Positions 1-11,402 are shown, counted from the first letter of the stretch. The stretch: 64,000 nt of DNA from CAVUCH01 sp963697705 (GCA_963697705.1 CAVOPA010000003.1:1-64000), one strand, 5' to 3'. Translations and numbers: made by a program. The notes: generated by a model not told the origin, from the letters alone.

Positions 1-619
1 CACTGTCACGGCTGCCAGCGAGTGCGCCTACTTGCTGTGGCATGGTCGCTGGTCGCTTATCATCGCGGCCTTTGGGTTCGGCGCCGTCAATTATGTCTTC
101 ACCATCTGCGTGACGATGTTAATTAACACGTTCGGGAGGGCCGTCAACTATCCGCTTGGACTTATGGCGGGCGGGTTGCGGTTTCTTGTCAACCCGGTCA
201 GGCTGATGCTGGTGGGGAACATTCCGCAGGCTGGGTATAGCATCTACCTCTATGCGATTTCCCTGGCGGCTTTCTTGTTGTTTCGTTCACCATCCAGCCA
301 TTTCGCGGAGCGCTTCGCGCTGATGATCCTAGCACATCAGTCCGTCTTCACTAACCCGACGTTCATTGCGGAGCGCCTCGCAACCCAGCAAGACTATATG
401 GGCGAGGTTCTGAGATTCCAGCTCAAGTGGGCAAATCTGTCATTTCTCGTGCTCGCCGTTATCTACGGTATGCATCCGCTTTCGTTCTGGCCGGCTGCCG
501 TGTGGCTCGCCGGGTCGAGGCTGTTGGTTCATTTGCTGATGTGGGACCCTACCTTTCCGCAATACTTATCCGCGCGTGTCTACTATGACATTGCGGGACC
601 TGAACTGCCTCGTACGTGA
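1..619 (+). CDS. Membrane protein, C-terminal part (cut by window edge)
   Basis: The reading frame is open to the left edge; the first possible start inside the window is a TTG at 32, so the real start probably lies upstream. The visible part has four or five hydrophobic stretches (about residues 8-35, 65-90, 130-150 and 150-170 from the TTG), so it is an integral inner-membrane protein. I do not recognise the family. The frame ends cleanly at a TGA. It could be the tail of a polysaccharide- or alginate-type membrane enzyme, but no motif supports that. Confidence 0.55.
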   Translation, partial: TVTAASECAYLLWHGRWSLIIAAFGFGAVNYVFTICVTMLINTFGRAVNYPLGLMAGGLRFLVNPVRLMLVGNIPQAGYSIYLYAISLAAFLLFRSPSSHFAERFALMILAHQSVFTNPTFIAERLATQQDYMGEVLRFQLKWANLSFLVLAVIYGMHPLSFWPAAVWLAGSRLLVHLLMWDPTFPQYLSARVYYDIAGPELPRT

Positions 620-1155
620 ACTGGCTCGCCCTCCTGGCGATCAGACTTCGGAGGATGCCCCGTGGCTAACCACCGGCAGACACGCCGAGGACCTGGCGCA
701 TAGTAACCGCGGGAAACAGGTTCTTCTTCGCGCGAATCAGCGCGAACGTGTCGCTAGTTCTCTCGCGAAGCAAGGCTGCTGCTTTCTTGGAGCCCCGATC
801 GCTTCTCGTAGCCGTGACACGACTGCCCAAGCGTCATCCGCAATACTCATGGCTGGCGCAACTCCCCGCGCCCGGCGCGGGCAAGACATGCACAGGGCGC
901 GGTGCGGATCCCGATTCCGAGCCAACAAACGGCGAGCTTACTCAGTTTACATACAGGCCTGCGGCGCCGCGTCGGCAACGGTGAGTGTTTGATTTTCGGA
1001 CCAGATGCTCTCACGGCACCGTGACGCAACCGGCGCGGAATCCGGCCGATTTCCTCACCTGCGATCTGCGACGATGCGCCGTCCGGAACATCATCGCGAA
1101 CGAATTGTTCACAACTGGTTCTGGCACGAAAACGCGCGGCTGTAAGTTGTTGATT
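620..1155. other. Gene-free stretch
   Basis: Several short overlapping frames exist here on both strands, but none has a convincing start, ribosome site or recognisable protein sequence. I see no gene. Confidence 0.5.
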
Positions 1156-1200
1156 TGGTGCGCCCTGCAGGACTCGAACCTGCGACCTCCTGGTTCGTAG
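1156..1200 (-). tRNA. tRNA-Arg(ACG) 3' half, truncated
   Basis: Read on the minus strand this is an anticodon loop with ACG, the 3' side of the anticodon stem, a variable loop, a perfect five-pair T arm with the usual TTCGAGT loop, the acceptor 3' strand and an encoded CCA. The 5' half (D arm, acceptor 5' strand) is not present next to it: the bases where the 5' anticodon stem should be pair only partly. A lone 3' half is what integration of a tRNA-targeting element leaves behind. Confidence 0.75.
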
Positions 1201-1472
1201 CCATTCCTCGGAGGCTCGTCGGGAGTTGGACCGATGCGGACAGGGCCGTACTCGCTCGCCGTATCGGCCGCGAGGCTGCGGGCAACACTACCCATCCAAC
1301 CCGGTCCCAGCAGGGACCGACTACGGTTCCTACTACGGACCGCAGCGTGGGTCAACTGCGCCCAACCCCGACAGGCCTGACGCGTGACGTCCGGCACCTG
1401 AGCCGTGTGCCGCGATCAAGATCACGAATCTACAAGGGATAGATACCCAGGACAGGCAGGACAGCCTAGGGC

Positions 1473-1730
1473 TCAGCGCAGGCGGAGCCCCGTGTACATG
1501 TACGTCCGCTTCCCATCCGCTGACATCTTCTTACGGTGCGCCTTCGGATAGGCTCGCTTTACTTCTTTCCCGAACTCGCCCAGGTCCGTGTCGATTGACG
1601 CGACCGCTTTAGCGGCAGGAAAGCCAGTCTCTGGGCGTTTAAAGAAACCGGTGATGTACTCCTGCGGCCAGAGGAGCTGTCCATCGATGCCGCGGGCCAT
1701 CTGGCAGGCCGTGCTCGTCCACCTGGTCAA
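1473..1730 (-). CDS. Hypothetical protein, possibly a fragment
   Basis: An 85-residue frame with a protein-like, Lys/Arg-rich C-terminal half (AHRKKMSADGKRTYMYTGL). No family is recognised, there is no good ribosome site, and it sits alone between the tRNA fragment and the FG-GAP gene. It may be the tail of a longer decayed gene. Confidence 0.3.
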   Translation of the reverse strand: MTRWTSTACQMARGIDGQLLWPQEYITGFFKRPETGFPAAKAVASIDTDLGEFGKEVKRAYPKAHRKKMSADGKRTYMYTGLRLR

Positions 1731-1944
1731 ATCGATCAGCGCCCCAGATCATCGAGAGACCACGCGCGTTGCCGCGGCTCCCGTTTTCGCGCCAAGGTCA
1801 CCTGGGGCGTCATGGATCACGCCGCGTTAGAGCGGCTCGCCGGTACGTCACGCCGAAGTCGTCAGCAGGTGCTCCCTCATCAGGCGCCCGTCCGATACGT
1901 CAGTCGGTCCCACTCAGGCCCGTGTGTCGGTGGCGAGGTGACCG

Positions 1945-3261
1945 TCACGGGATCGTGACGTCAGGTCCCAGCCGTGCTGTCTCCGCCCACTCGCCGCCGC
2001 GCCGCTCGAACACGTACGCTGATCCCGAACGCTTGCCGTCACCGTTCAACAGCATCCCCACGACAATCGTATCGCCGCTGATGGCAACGGCGTTTCCGAA
2101 CCACATCCCAGGCACAGCGTCGCTCGCCGTCATTCTGGCCGCCTGAGTCCACTCGCTGGCTCGACGTTCGAAAACGTACGCGGCACCCGCGCGCTCGCCT
2201 TTGCCGTGGTGATTCGGTGCGCCGACGACGATTGCATCGTGGATCGCGGCGACAGAGAACCCAAACCATTGCGTCGGGGCCGGATCGCTCGGCGTCACTC
2301 GTGCCATTTGTACCCATTTTCCGTCGCCACGTTCAAAGACATAAGCGGCGCCGGTGTGGTCGCCAGCGGCGCTGTCGCCAACGGCCCCGAACACGGCGGT
2401 ACTGCCTGCAAGCGCAATCGAGATCCCGAACTCGTCACCTTCGGTACCATTCGGGGCCGTGACTTTGGCAGTTTCGGCCCATGCGCCTCCTCGACGTTCG
2501 AGGAAATACGCCTTACCTGCGTTGTTTCCTCGGTCGTCGTTGAGGTCCGCGCTCACGATCAGCGCGTCAGCGTCGAGGCTGACCCGTCCGAATAGATCAC
2601 CGGCCGCGGCATCACTGGCGATCAACTTCTTCACCTGCTGCCAATGACCATCGTGGCGCGTGAAGACATAGGCGGCACCGGCGTCGGTCCCGCGGCTATC
2701 CGAGAGGCGCGCGCCGACTACGATCGTCTCTCCGCTCACGGAGACCGTCAGTCCGAACTGGTCGCCAGCGGCCGCGTCGGCCGCCGACAACACGGCAGCT
2801 CGATGCCAACGCTCGGCGCGCCGCTCGAAGACATAGGCTAGACCGGAATCCTTCCCTCGCAAATCCGCAAACTGCGCGCCGACCACGAGCGTGTCGCCGT
2901 CCACCGCCATCGCGACGCCGAATGAATCCTCGAATCTCGATTCTGGAACCGAAAGGACCTCGGCTCTGCGCCATCGTGAATCACCGCGCTGAAAGACGTG
3001 AACCGTGCCCGGACCGCGCTTTCTCTTTGTCAATGGGCTGGCGGCAACGAAAATGGTTCCAGATTCGGCCGCAACCCCACCTCCGAACGTTACGAAAGGC
3101 GAGTCGCTGCCTGGGGTCCTCGCCATTCGGCATTGAGGGCTCAACGCGAGGGCGACTGCGACTAAGACGACGACATGCAGATCGTGTGGGCCAGTCCGCC
3201 CGGCCGCCGCTCGATACGAAACTCGGAGTCGGATCAGGAACGGACAGCTGGCCAGTGACAT
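1945..3261 (-). CDS. FG-GAP repeat (integrin-like propeller) secreted protein
   Basis: About seven tandem repeats of roughly 50 residues carry the pattern DxFGxSVAxxGDTxVVGA followed by GAAYVFERR, the signature of the FG-GAP_2 beta-propeller family. The N-terminus has a hydrophobic export segment (HVVVLVAVALAL) followed by SPQC, which could be a lipobox. I chose the ATG at 3261 because the frame upstream to 3375 adds only unstructured sequence; a start closer to the signal segment is possible. Such proteins are exported and may bind surfaces or partners; no catalytic function is implied. It is intact, unlike its neighbours. Confidence 0.8.
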   Translation of the reverse strand: MSLASCPFLIRLRVSYRAAAGRTGPHDLHVVVLVAVALALSPQCRMARTPGSDSPFVTFGGGVAAESGTIFVAASPLTKRKRGPGTVHVFQRGDSRWRRAEVLSVPESRFEDSFGVAMAVDGDTLVVGAQFADLRGKDSGLAYVFERRAERWHRAAVLSAADAAAGDQFGLTVSVSGETIVVGARLSDSRGTDAGAAYVFTRHDGHWQQVKKLIASDAAAGDLFGRVSLDADALIVSADLNDDRGNNAGKAYFLERRGGAWAETAKVTAPNGTEGDEFGISIALAGSTAVFGAVGDSAAGDHTGAAYVFERGDGKWVQMARVTPSDPAPTQWFGFSVAAIHDAIVVGAPNHHGKGERAGAAYVFERRASEWTQAARMTASDAVPGMWFGNAVAISGDTIVVGMLLNGDGKRSGSAYVFERRGGEWAETARLGPDVTIP

Positions 3262-4048
3262 GTTCAAACTTCTCGGGGTCTGATTCCTGAGGTCAGTGTG
3301 ACTGACGCACTGCGAGCGATCGCCGCTTGGAATTGTCGTCATCCTCTCCTCGGCGATCATCCAGCGGTCGCACAATTCGAGGCAGGGTTCGCGACGTGTC
3401 TTGGTCGTCGTCGACGAGCGCTACAGAGACAGGACCTCGCACGCTACCTGTTGCGATCCGAATTCGTGCTTTTCATCCCACTCGGATCGTTTAGTTGATC
3501 CGTACACGCATCGCAAGAGTTCTCGCTGAGCTATTCACAACCGGTCGCCTGCACGCCCTTGCAATCGTGTTCGTACTGCGCGATGTTCGATGTGGCGTGT
3601 CCGTGGGCGGCGGTCGCAAGCCATTTTAGTGGTGCGGAGCCATCGTCGCGAAGCTGATCGCCCAATTTGCCTGTGCCCTCTCGCTCACCCGGATCCTACG
3701 TTGAAGGCGTTGGTCTCCGAACTCTGCCGCGCTCGGAAGACGCCGCAGCTACAAAGGGCGCGCGATCTCATAGGCGTCCAGGCGCGAACCGGGACTGAGG
3801 GACATGCGGGTGACCGGATTAGGACACGATTGTCCCAATCGCAAGGCGCTCGACTCGCGATCCAGATCGCGTTGGCGCTGGCGCTCAGGGCCCCTCACGT
3901 TCCTGGCATCAACCACCGCGATGCGGACTGAGAAAGGAAACCTCATCGATACGGTTAGCAGCTGTCGGTGTCAGCGGCATCTGGCGGCTCATGCCGATCC
4001 AAATCGCTGTCGGTCCTGCTACACTTCCGGCTCCTTAGGGGCGCACAC
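3262..4048. other. Intergenic, mostly featureless
   Basis: Apart from the orphan kinase start on the minus strand at 3749-3805, I find no supported gene. It probably contains the promoter of the kinase gene at 4049, but I cannot place -35/-10 boxes with confidence. Confidence 0.4.
3749..3805 (-). pseudogene. Orphan N-terminal scrap of a Ser/Thr kinase gene
   Basis: From an ATG at 3805 the minus strand encodes MSLSPGSRLDAYEIARPL and then a stop. This matches almost residue for residue the first 18 residues of the kinase gene that starts at 6831 (MSLGPGTRLDAYEIVRPL). Nothing of the glycine loop or kinase domain follows. It is the 5' end of a kinase gene whose remainder has been deleted. Confidence 0.7.
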
Positions 4049-6689
4049 GTGAGGCTCGCCTCCGGCTCGAAGCTCGGCACGTACGAGGTACTCGCGCTGC
4101 TCGGCACGGGCGGCATGGGCGAGGTGTACCGCGCGCGCGATACGCGTCTGGGCCGCGACGTGGCCATCAAGGTATTACCAGCCGACCGCCTCGCCGACGA
4201 GGATCGCCGCCGTCGGTTCGTGCAGGAGGCGCAGGCCGCCTCGGCGCTCAATCATCCACACATCATCACCATTCACGAGATCGAATCGGCGGACGGCCAC
4301 GACTTCATCGTGATGGAGTACGTCCGGGGCAAGAGCCTCGATGCGCTCATTCCCCGGCAGGGGATGCGCCTTGCAGAGGTGTTGCGCATCGCGATCCCGG
4401 TGGCCGACGCGGTCGCCGCCGCCCATGCGCGCGGCATCATTCACCGCGATCTCAAGCCAGCGAATGTGATCGTGGGGACCGAGGGCGCGGTCAAGGTGCT
4501 CGACTTCGGCCTCGCCAAGCTCACCGCGCACGATGCCGATCCCGAGGAACACACGGTCACGCACGTCGTGGATCCCACCCTCAGCGTGCCGGGCACAGTG
4601 GTCGGTACAGCCGCCTATATGTCACCGGAGCAGGCGACCGGCGGCAGGGTCGACGCTCGCAGCGACATCTTCGCCTTCGGGGCCATGCTCTATGAGATGG
4701 TGACCGGCACGCGCGCGTTTCCCGGCGGCTCGACCACCGAGACGCTGAACGCCGTGCTCCGCGCGGAGCCCAAGCGGCCGAGTGCACTGACTTCCGGCGT
4801 GCCGCTCGACCTCGAAAAGGTCATTCTGCGGTGCCTGCGGAAAGATCCGGCGCGCCGGTTCCAGCATATCGACGACGTGAACGTCGCGTTGCACGAAATC
4901 AAGGAGGACTCGGAATCTGACGCCGGGCTGGCGGTGCTGCCTCGCAGACGCGGCCGGAGTCGCGTCACCCTCGTCGTCGCGGGTGCGCTGATCCTCATGA
5001 CCGGCATCGCGGGATGGTTACTCCGACGCCCCAGTCTCACCAAGCCTCGGCCAGTGCAGGTCGTGTCACTCACGTCTCTGCCCGGGCACGAGCGGTGGCC
5101 GACCTTCTCTCCGGACGGTACGCAAGTGGCGTTCGAATGGGACGGCGAGCACAGCGACAACCCCGACATCTACATCAAGATGGTGGGGTCGTCGGATGTG
5201 CGACGGCTGACCACCAACCCCGGGGGTGACCGGGCACCCCGTTGGTCACCTGATGGCCGCCAGATCGCGTACGTCCGTGATGGCCCAGAATCCGACGGAA
5301 ACCGTATTCACCTCGTCTCGCCGATTGGAGGATCGGACCAGAAGCTGAATGACGTGCCGGTGTTAGGGCCGGTGGAGTGGTCCCCTGACAGTCGCTACCT
5401 CGCCGCACTCGTCCCTCGCAAGGGCATTTACCTGATCCCGGTGCAGGGTGGCGAGCCGCGCCCCATCACAACCGCCAAGCCACCGAGATTTGATGGCGCT
5501 CCTGCCTTCTCACCGGATGGTCGTCGGCTGGCGTATGCGTCGTGCGGGACATCCGGCTGTGGCGTGTACGTCATTGAACTGGGTACCGCGTTCACTCCGA
5601 CCTCGCCGCCTCGCCGCCTCACCTCGTCGGGATCGTCGGGAACCCCCTTCATCGGTTCTCTCGCGTGGAGCTCGTGACGGCGGCTCCATAGTTTACAGCG
5701 CGGTCTCCGCTCCTTACGTCACGTACCTGTGGCGCGTCGAGCTGGAAGGCAATCAGCCGCCGGAGCGAATCGAGGTCGCGGGGCTGGGTGCCGACACGCC
5801 CGTGACGGTGCCCTCCGTGGACCGACTCGCTTTCGCAAGAACAGTGGGAGACACTGATGTGTATCGCTTTCAGCCGGGGCGCTCGAGCCAACCGGTGGTT
5901 GCTTCCACTTTCCCCGATATGGAGACGCGGTTCTCACCCGACGGTCTGCGACTCGCGTTTTGCTCGATGCGCTCTGGAGATGCAGCCGAAGTCTGGCTGG
6001 CGGCTGCTGACGGATCAAACGCACAGCAGCTCACCCGTTTGTCCGGAATCCAAAAAGGATCACCGTGGTGGTCGCCCGACGGGCGCAGAATCGCGTTCGA
6101 TTCGTTCACGGATGGGCACACGCACATATGGATCATCGACGCCGACGGCGGTACACCGCACCAACTCACACAGGATCCCGGCGATCAGAATGTCCCGTAC
6201 TGGTCTCGGGATGGCCGCTGGATCTACTTCTCCGCCGATCACGGGACTGGCCTTGACATTTGGCGCGTGCTCGCTACTGGTGGTCCGTCGGAGCAAGTCA
6301 CCCACGGTGGCAGTGGGAAATTCGCGTGCGAGTCGAGAGACGGGAAGAGCCTCTTATACCAGCCGAAGGACGCGGACTCGCCGCTTCTTGTGCTGCCACT
6401 CAGCGGCGGTGCCCCACGGCAGCTCGTCGGGTGCGTCAAGCCGACGGCCTTTGCCACCGGTCCGCAGGGCGTCTATTACGTGGCGTGTGATTCGAGCCCG
6501 GATCCGGCCCTTCATGTCATCGATCCCGAGACGGGCCGAGACCGGGTTCTCGGACGGTTGGAGCAGTACCAAAACGACCGAGATGTTCTGCCGCTCGGTC
6601 TCGCGGTGTCGCCCGACGGCATGTCGATCCTGTATCTGAGGCACATGCGCGACACCAGCGACCTGATGCTGATCGAGAACTTCCGGTGA
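4049..6689 (+). pseudogene. Ser/Thr protein kinase with TolB-like propeller, one frameshift
   Basis: The gene starts at GTG 4049. The kinase domain has the glycine loop GTGGMGEVYRARD, the VAIK lysine, the catalytic loop IIHRDLKPANV, DFG and the SPEQ activation-segment end. A transmembrane helix (VTLVVAGALILMTGIAGWLL) leads to an outer TolB-like propeller with repeated WSPDGRxIAY motifs. The first frame stops at 5677 within WSS; adding or removing one base there gives WSSDGGSIVYS, and the propeller continues in another frame to 6689 (about 880 residues in all). The break is at 5672-5678. Kinases of this design are common in Acidobacteriota; substrates are unknown. The gene may be dead, or the single indel may be a sequence error. 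Confidence 0.85.
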
Positions 6690-6830
6690 AGCGCCGGAAC
6701 GTCGGACTGCGGTCTCATCCCGGAAGCGATCCCTTTTCCACGCTGGTCGTGTGATATAGCTCCCGGTTCGGGGCCAGACCCGCTGAGTTCGACCGCGTTA
6801 ACATCGCCGCTATAATCCCGCCACCTTCGG

Positions 6831-9552
6831 ATGTCGCTCGGCCCCGGCACTCGGCTCGACGCGTATGAGATCGTGCGCCCGCTCGGTAAGGGCGGGATGG
6901 GGGAGGTCTGGCTCGCGACGGAGGTGCGACTCGGGCGGAAGGTTGCGCTGAAGCTCCTGCCCGCCGAGCTGACCGGCGATCCCATCCGCGTCCAACGGTT
7001 CGAGCAAGAGGCACGAGCCGCGTCGGCGTTGAATCATCCGAACGTCTGTCATATCTACGCGCTGGGGGAGACACCTGACGGTCAGCACTACATCGCGATG
7101 GAGCTGGTCGAGGGCGACACCCTTCGGCAGCGCCTTTCCACCGTCCGACTCGCTATTCGTGAGGCCCTCGATATCGCGATTCAGGTCGCCGCCGTCCTGA
7201 GCGCCGCGCACGCCGCTGGTATCGTCCACCGGGATATTAAGCCGGAGAACGTCATGCTCCGGCCCGACGAGTTCGTGAAAGTGCTGGACTTCGGACTTGC
7301 CAAGCTGGCACCCAGCCGCGCCGGAAATGCGGGAGGCGAGAGGACGCAGACGGCTTGAAAACCGAAGGCCGGCACAGTCGTTGGCACGGCCGCGTACATG
7401 TCGCCCGAGCAGACCCGTGGGCAGGACGTCGACGCGCGGACGGACATCTGGTCGGTGGGTGTGCTGCTGTACGAGATGGTGGCGGGCCGTCGGCCGTTCG
7501 AGGAACCGACCGGCAGCGACGTGCTGGCTGCGATTCTCGACCGCGACCCCGCGCCACTCGTCCAGTTCGAACCGCGCACGCCGAGTGAGCTGCAGCGGAT
7601 CGTCAGTAAGGCGCTGCGGAAAGACCGAGAGCGACGTTACCAGTTGATGAAAGAGCTGCGCCTCGATCTCGAGTCCCTGCGGGACGCGAGCCCGCAAGGG
7701 CCGCACACCTCAGGTGCTATCACCAAGGTGCCAACTACAACCTTAACGACCACGGCGAGGCCGGTAACAGGAAGCGCGCCTGCCGTTGCACCCAGCTCGC
7801 ACCGACGCACACTCGTGCGCAGTGCTGCCGTTCTGGGTGCCGCGATGCTCGCATGGGCTGGGGGGTGGTTGTGGTTCACTCACCGGGGACAGGAGCCGTT
7901 CGTACGGCCCGAGACGACGGTGACCCGGCTGACCGCCAATCCCGCCGTGTTGTCGGTCGGATTGGCCTGCATCTCGCCGGATGGCAAGTACGTCGCGTAC
8001 TCGGACTCGACCGGTATTCAACTCCGTGTCATCGACACTGGAGAGACCCAACGTTTGGCTGATACCCGCGGCATGATGGTATACGCGTGGACCGCGGATG
8101 GCACGAAGGTCCGAGCGGCTCGTTGCGACCAATACATGTGTACCGGGTGGGACCTGTCAATCCTTAGTACTTGCGCGGCAGCCGTCTGGAGCGACATGGC
8201 CCGCCAACCATGCAATGTGGGCCACGCCCGATGGGTCGCGGCTCATGCTTATTAACGAGCACGGCGACGTGAAAGTGGATTTCCTGAACGGCGAGGAGCC
8301 GAAGACAGTGGCCCATGGGGCGGACTGGAGAGGGGCCGGATGGAGCGCCGACGGCACTCGCGTTTATTTCGCGCGAGGTCCCGGCGGTATCGAAAGTGTC
8401 TCGACGAATGGTAGCTCCCCGAGTTCCGTCTTCAGGGCTGAAACCGGGACAGAAGTCATGAACATCGGTCCGGGCCTCCGTGACGGCCGCATCCTCGTTG
8501 TCCTCGGGAAGACCTCGGCGACTCGGACCGGCTTACAGAAATCGGTGAGCGCGCTGGTTGAAATTCATGCCGCAGGACCCGATGCGACCCGCACGCGAGT
8601 CCTGACCGCTTGGACGACTGACCCCATCGACGCAATGAGCGCATCCAGCGATGGATCGCGACTCACGTTCTTATGGGCGACTGTTCAAGCGGATGTTTAC
8701 GTCGCGGATTTCGACGGCGCGCATGCGGTTCTGACGACGCCCACGCGCGTGACGCTGGACGACCGCGACGATTACGCCACCGCGTGGACGCCCGACAATG
8801 CGCAGGTCATCTTCCAGTCCAATCGACTCGGGACGCTGGATCTATTCAAGCAGCGTTGGGACAGCGACGTTGCTGATCCGTTTGTCATCGCCCCCGGCGA
8901 CCAGCAGTTGCCACGTGTGACCAGCGACGGGCAGTGGGTGCTGTACATCGACGACCGGCCAGCGAACGCCACCCGAATCATGCGGGTGCCGCTCGGGGGC
9001 GGTCGCCCGGAACCGTTGGTGACATTCCCATCCGGTACTACCGGATGGTGCCACTGCGCGTATTACGGTCGGTGTGTGCTTATCGAGAACAGTAATACCG
9101 GCGGCACACCTTCTGCAGCATCTGCGGTGTTCTCCGTCGATCCGATCCGCGGCAAGCAACAAAAACTCGCGCAACTCCCAGAATACGGAGCCTTCGGTAC
9201 TGCTCTCACGGCCGACGGCGAACACTTCGCCTACATCATGCCCGAGGAGAAGGGCATTCGGAATCGTATTCGGACCGTGTCCTTACAGGGGAATCCGCCG
9301 CAGGATATCGTGGTGAAGAACGCCGTCCAAGTTGAGGGACTGAACGCGTTCCCGACTGGTGGATTCTTTTCAGTCGAACGCTCGACTCTGCATCCGGGCT
9401 TGCTCTTCATCCAAGGAGATGGGAACGCAACAATCGTCTGGAGGCCCGAACAGCTTGAAGTGGGGCCCGCAATTCCGTCGCCGGATGGCAAGCGCCTCGC
9501 TATTACTGCGTGGACCCACCAGAGCAACGTCTGGCTGGCAGACCAGCGCTAA
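6831..9552 (+). pseudogene. Ser/Thr protein kinase with TolB-like propeller, internal TGA plus frameshift
   Basis: Paralogue of the gene just upstream. Starting at ATG 6831 it shows the glycine loop GKGGMGEVWLA, VALK, IVHRDIKPENV and DFG. At 7356-7358 an in-frame TGA interrupts the activation segment; the same frame continues with GTVVGTAAYMSPEQ and the C-lobe, then a transmembrane helix near residue 345. A second break near 8150-8165 shifts frame, after which the propeller (ATPDGSRLMLI, WSADGTRVYFA, WTPDNAQVIFQ) runs to 9552. About 907 residues would be made without the two lesions. Two independent lesions favour a pseudogene. Confidence 0.85.
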
Positions 9553-9673
9553 CCTTCAGGCGATTGCCGAGGATGTGGTTGAAGCAACGGATACCACGGC
9601 GGGCGTCCCAGAATCATCTGTTTGTTCCAGCCCTGTCCTCGCCTCGGCGGCAGCAATAGAATCGGGGCGAAAC

Positions 9674-10267
9674 TCACACCGATTCCGCGGGGGTTTGTCC
9701 CACGGGCACATTTCCGCTGTTCAACCTCCGTGCGGCGGTGGATTTCGAGACGCCCCACAGGATCGCCGCTTGACGGACGGACAGCCCCGCAGGCGCATTC
9801 GCCGCGAGCGGCCGCACTCTGGGCCTGCCCAGTCTCCGCCCCTGCGCCCGCACACGCGCCAGGCCGGCCCTGACGCGCTCCTGGATGCGGGCGCGCTCGA
9901 ACTCCGCAATCGCGCCGAGGATGTGCAGCTGCAGCCGACCCGCCGGCGTCGCGGTGTCGATCCCCTCGCCCAGGCTGACAAACGCCACGCCGACCGCGGT
10001 GAGCTCGTCGAGCAGCAGAATCAGGTGGCGCAGGTTGCGCCCGAGGCGATCCAGCCGCCACACGACGAGCACGTCGAACCGCCGGCGGCGCGCATCCGCG
10101 ACCAACTGGTCGAGGGCGGGCCGTCTGTCCTTGGCCCCGGACACGCCTTTGTCCACGTATTGGGTCGCAGTCCACCCGCGCGCCTCGACGTAGCGGCGCA
10201 GTTCGGCGAGCTGATTCTCAGGTTCCTGGTCGAAAGTGGACACGCGCGCGTAGATTGCAGCCTTCAT
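9674..10267 (-). CDS. Serine recombinase (resolvase/invertase family)
   Basis: The start at ATG 10267 has GGGAGG about seven bases upstream and gives 197 residues, normal for small serine recombinases. The catalytic serine is residue 10 in YARVSTFDQ. WRLDRLGRNLRHLI and EGIDTATPAGRLQLHILGAIAEFER are the conserved resolvase core, and the C-terminus has a helix-turn-helix (GLSVRQAAILWGVSKSTAARRL). It would catalyse site-specific DNA exchange as a dimer or tetramer through a phosphoserine link. No transposase lies next to it, so it may be the leftover resolvase of a transposon or a stand-alone invertase. The long upstream extension of the frame is not needed. Confidence 0.92.
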   Translation of the reverse strand: MKAAIYARVSTFDQEPENQLAELRRYVEARGWTATQYVDKGVSGAKDRRPALDQLVADARRRRFDVLVVWRLDRLGRNLRHLILLLDELTAVGVAFVSLGEGIDTATPAGRLQLHILGAIAEFERARIQERVRAGLARVRAQGRRLGRPRVRPLAANAPAGLSVRQAAILWGVSKSTAARRLNSGNVPVGQTPAESV

Positions 10268-10811
10268 CGACAGCCTCCCTTGCGGGAGGCGCTGTACAAC
10301 CTGCGTGCCACTGCGGACGGCGCGGCGCCGAATCGGAGCGGGTCCCGCCGGGCAGACGGGGCTTGTTGCCGCTCCGGCGGGCGCCAGCCCCCACCGGGCC
10401 CACCCTTGGACGGCACCCCTCCAGGGCCTATCTGATAATCCAACCAGATTTTGGCGTGAGAAATCGCTATTGCCTCGCATCGACCTACCTGTAAGCCCCT
10501 CCCCGTGCAATATTGGGCAAGTCTGAATGCCGGTAAACTCTCCCGGTTCGGAGCAACGAATCCGTTGACAGTTCGCGCTACACGACCCAACATACAAGGG
10601 TGTACAGGCTGTATATCTATCGGCCAATGCTGACCGTCTTGCGAAAGACATTCACACACCGTGAGTTCGTCAAGTCCGGGCAAACACTCGTAAGTCATAC
10701 AGCGAGGCCGCACGTTGGAGACTAAGGCCCTAACATTATCAGCGCACCTGTTATCAGAGGCGCAGAAGTTCTTGTTCTATCCGCAACGTAGGTATCGAAC
10801 AAGGAGTAATC
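10268..10811. other. Intergenic between recombinase and next gene
   Basis: This holds the promoter region of the recombinase (minus) and of the gene at 10812 (plus). The sequence becomes AT-richer toward 10811. I see no open frame I can support and no clear res or inversion site. Confidence 0.4.
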
Positions 10812-11402
10812 TTGCGCTCCAGAAGCTTATTGACGACGGTTTTAGAAAAGTACATAAATTGGCGTAAAAGCTTTGCACCGAAAGACGCAATCGACATTTG
10901 TGGCGACACTTATCTAGGTGCGGTCGGATTAGACGAGATATATTGTCGAGACTTGCTCCAACAGATTCCAGATCTTGTCCGGCGTACCAGGGCTCTTCGG
11001 TTTCTGAGTCTTGAGGGCGTCCATGATGAGGCGCTCCTGCACCTTCGGGAAGCTGCCAATTGTTATATTCTTGGCCGCAACGACGCTGCGGTCGCCCTGG
11101 CTCGCGCCGCAATCGAATTCCCGCTTCGTAGGGCCGCTGCCATCCGGTTTGGCAAACAAGCGGTTGCGGACATGGACCTAATGGAGGTCATCGCCCGATT
11201 CGCGGCCAAGGTGCTGTCGCGTGAGGGTGTCTGTTCGGCGCATCGAATCCGAGATGCGGCGAATCGTGTCTTACATCCGCCACGCACGGGAGCAGCTGTC
11301 TCGTCAACGCCCGCGAACAAGCCGGTGTCGGAAGACGAAGCGTTAGCTGTTATCGAGGCCGCCCGCTCTGTCGTTCTGGAACTTGCAAATAAAGCTGGTT
11401 GA
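10812..11402 (+). CDS. DUF4145-like hypothetical protein
   Basis: A TTG start at 10812 follows a clean AAGGAG five bases upstream. The product (196 residues) has a helical C-terminal part with the pattern seen in DUF4145-type proteins: a segment like YILGRNDAAVALARAAIE, then HRIRDAANRVLH, then EDEALAVIEAARSVVLEL. DUF4145 domains often accompany restriction or antiviral enzymes, but their reaction is unknown. The gene lies between a serine recombinase and another uncommon gene, so it probably belongs to a transferred block. The assignment is by pattern only. Confidence 0.65.
   Translation: MRSRSLLTTVLEKYINWRKSFAPKDAIDICGDTYLGAVGLDEIYCRDLLQQIPDLVRRTRALRFLSLEGVHDEALLHLREAANCYILGRNDAAVALARAAIEFPLRRAAAIRFGKQAVADMDLMEVIARFAAKVLSREGVCSAHRIRDAANRVLHPPRTGAAVSSTPANKPVSEDEALAVIEAARSVVLELANKAG

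Noticed and set aside
1155..1442. Open frame with AGLEPATSW and, opposite, one with EPGGRRFESCRAH
   Set aside because: These are translations of tRNA sequence (antisense and sense) and are well-known false proteins.
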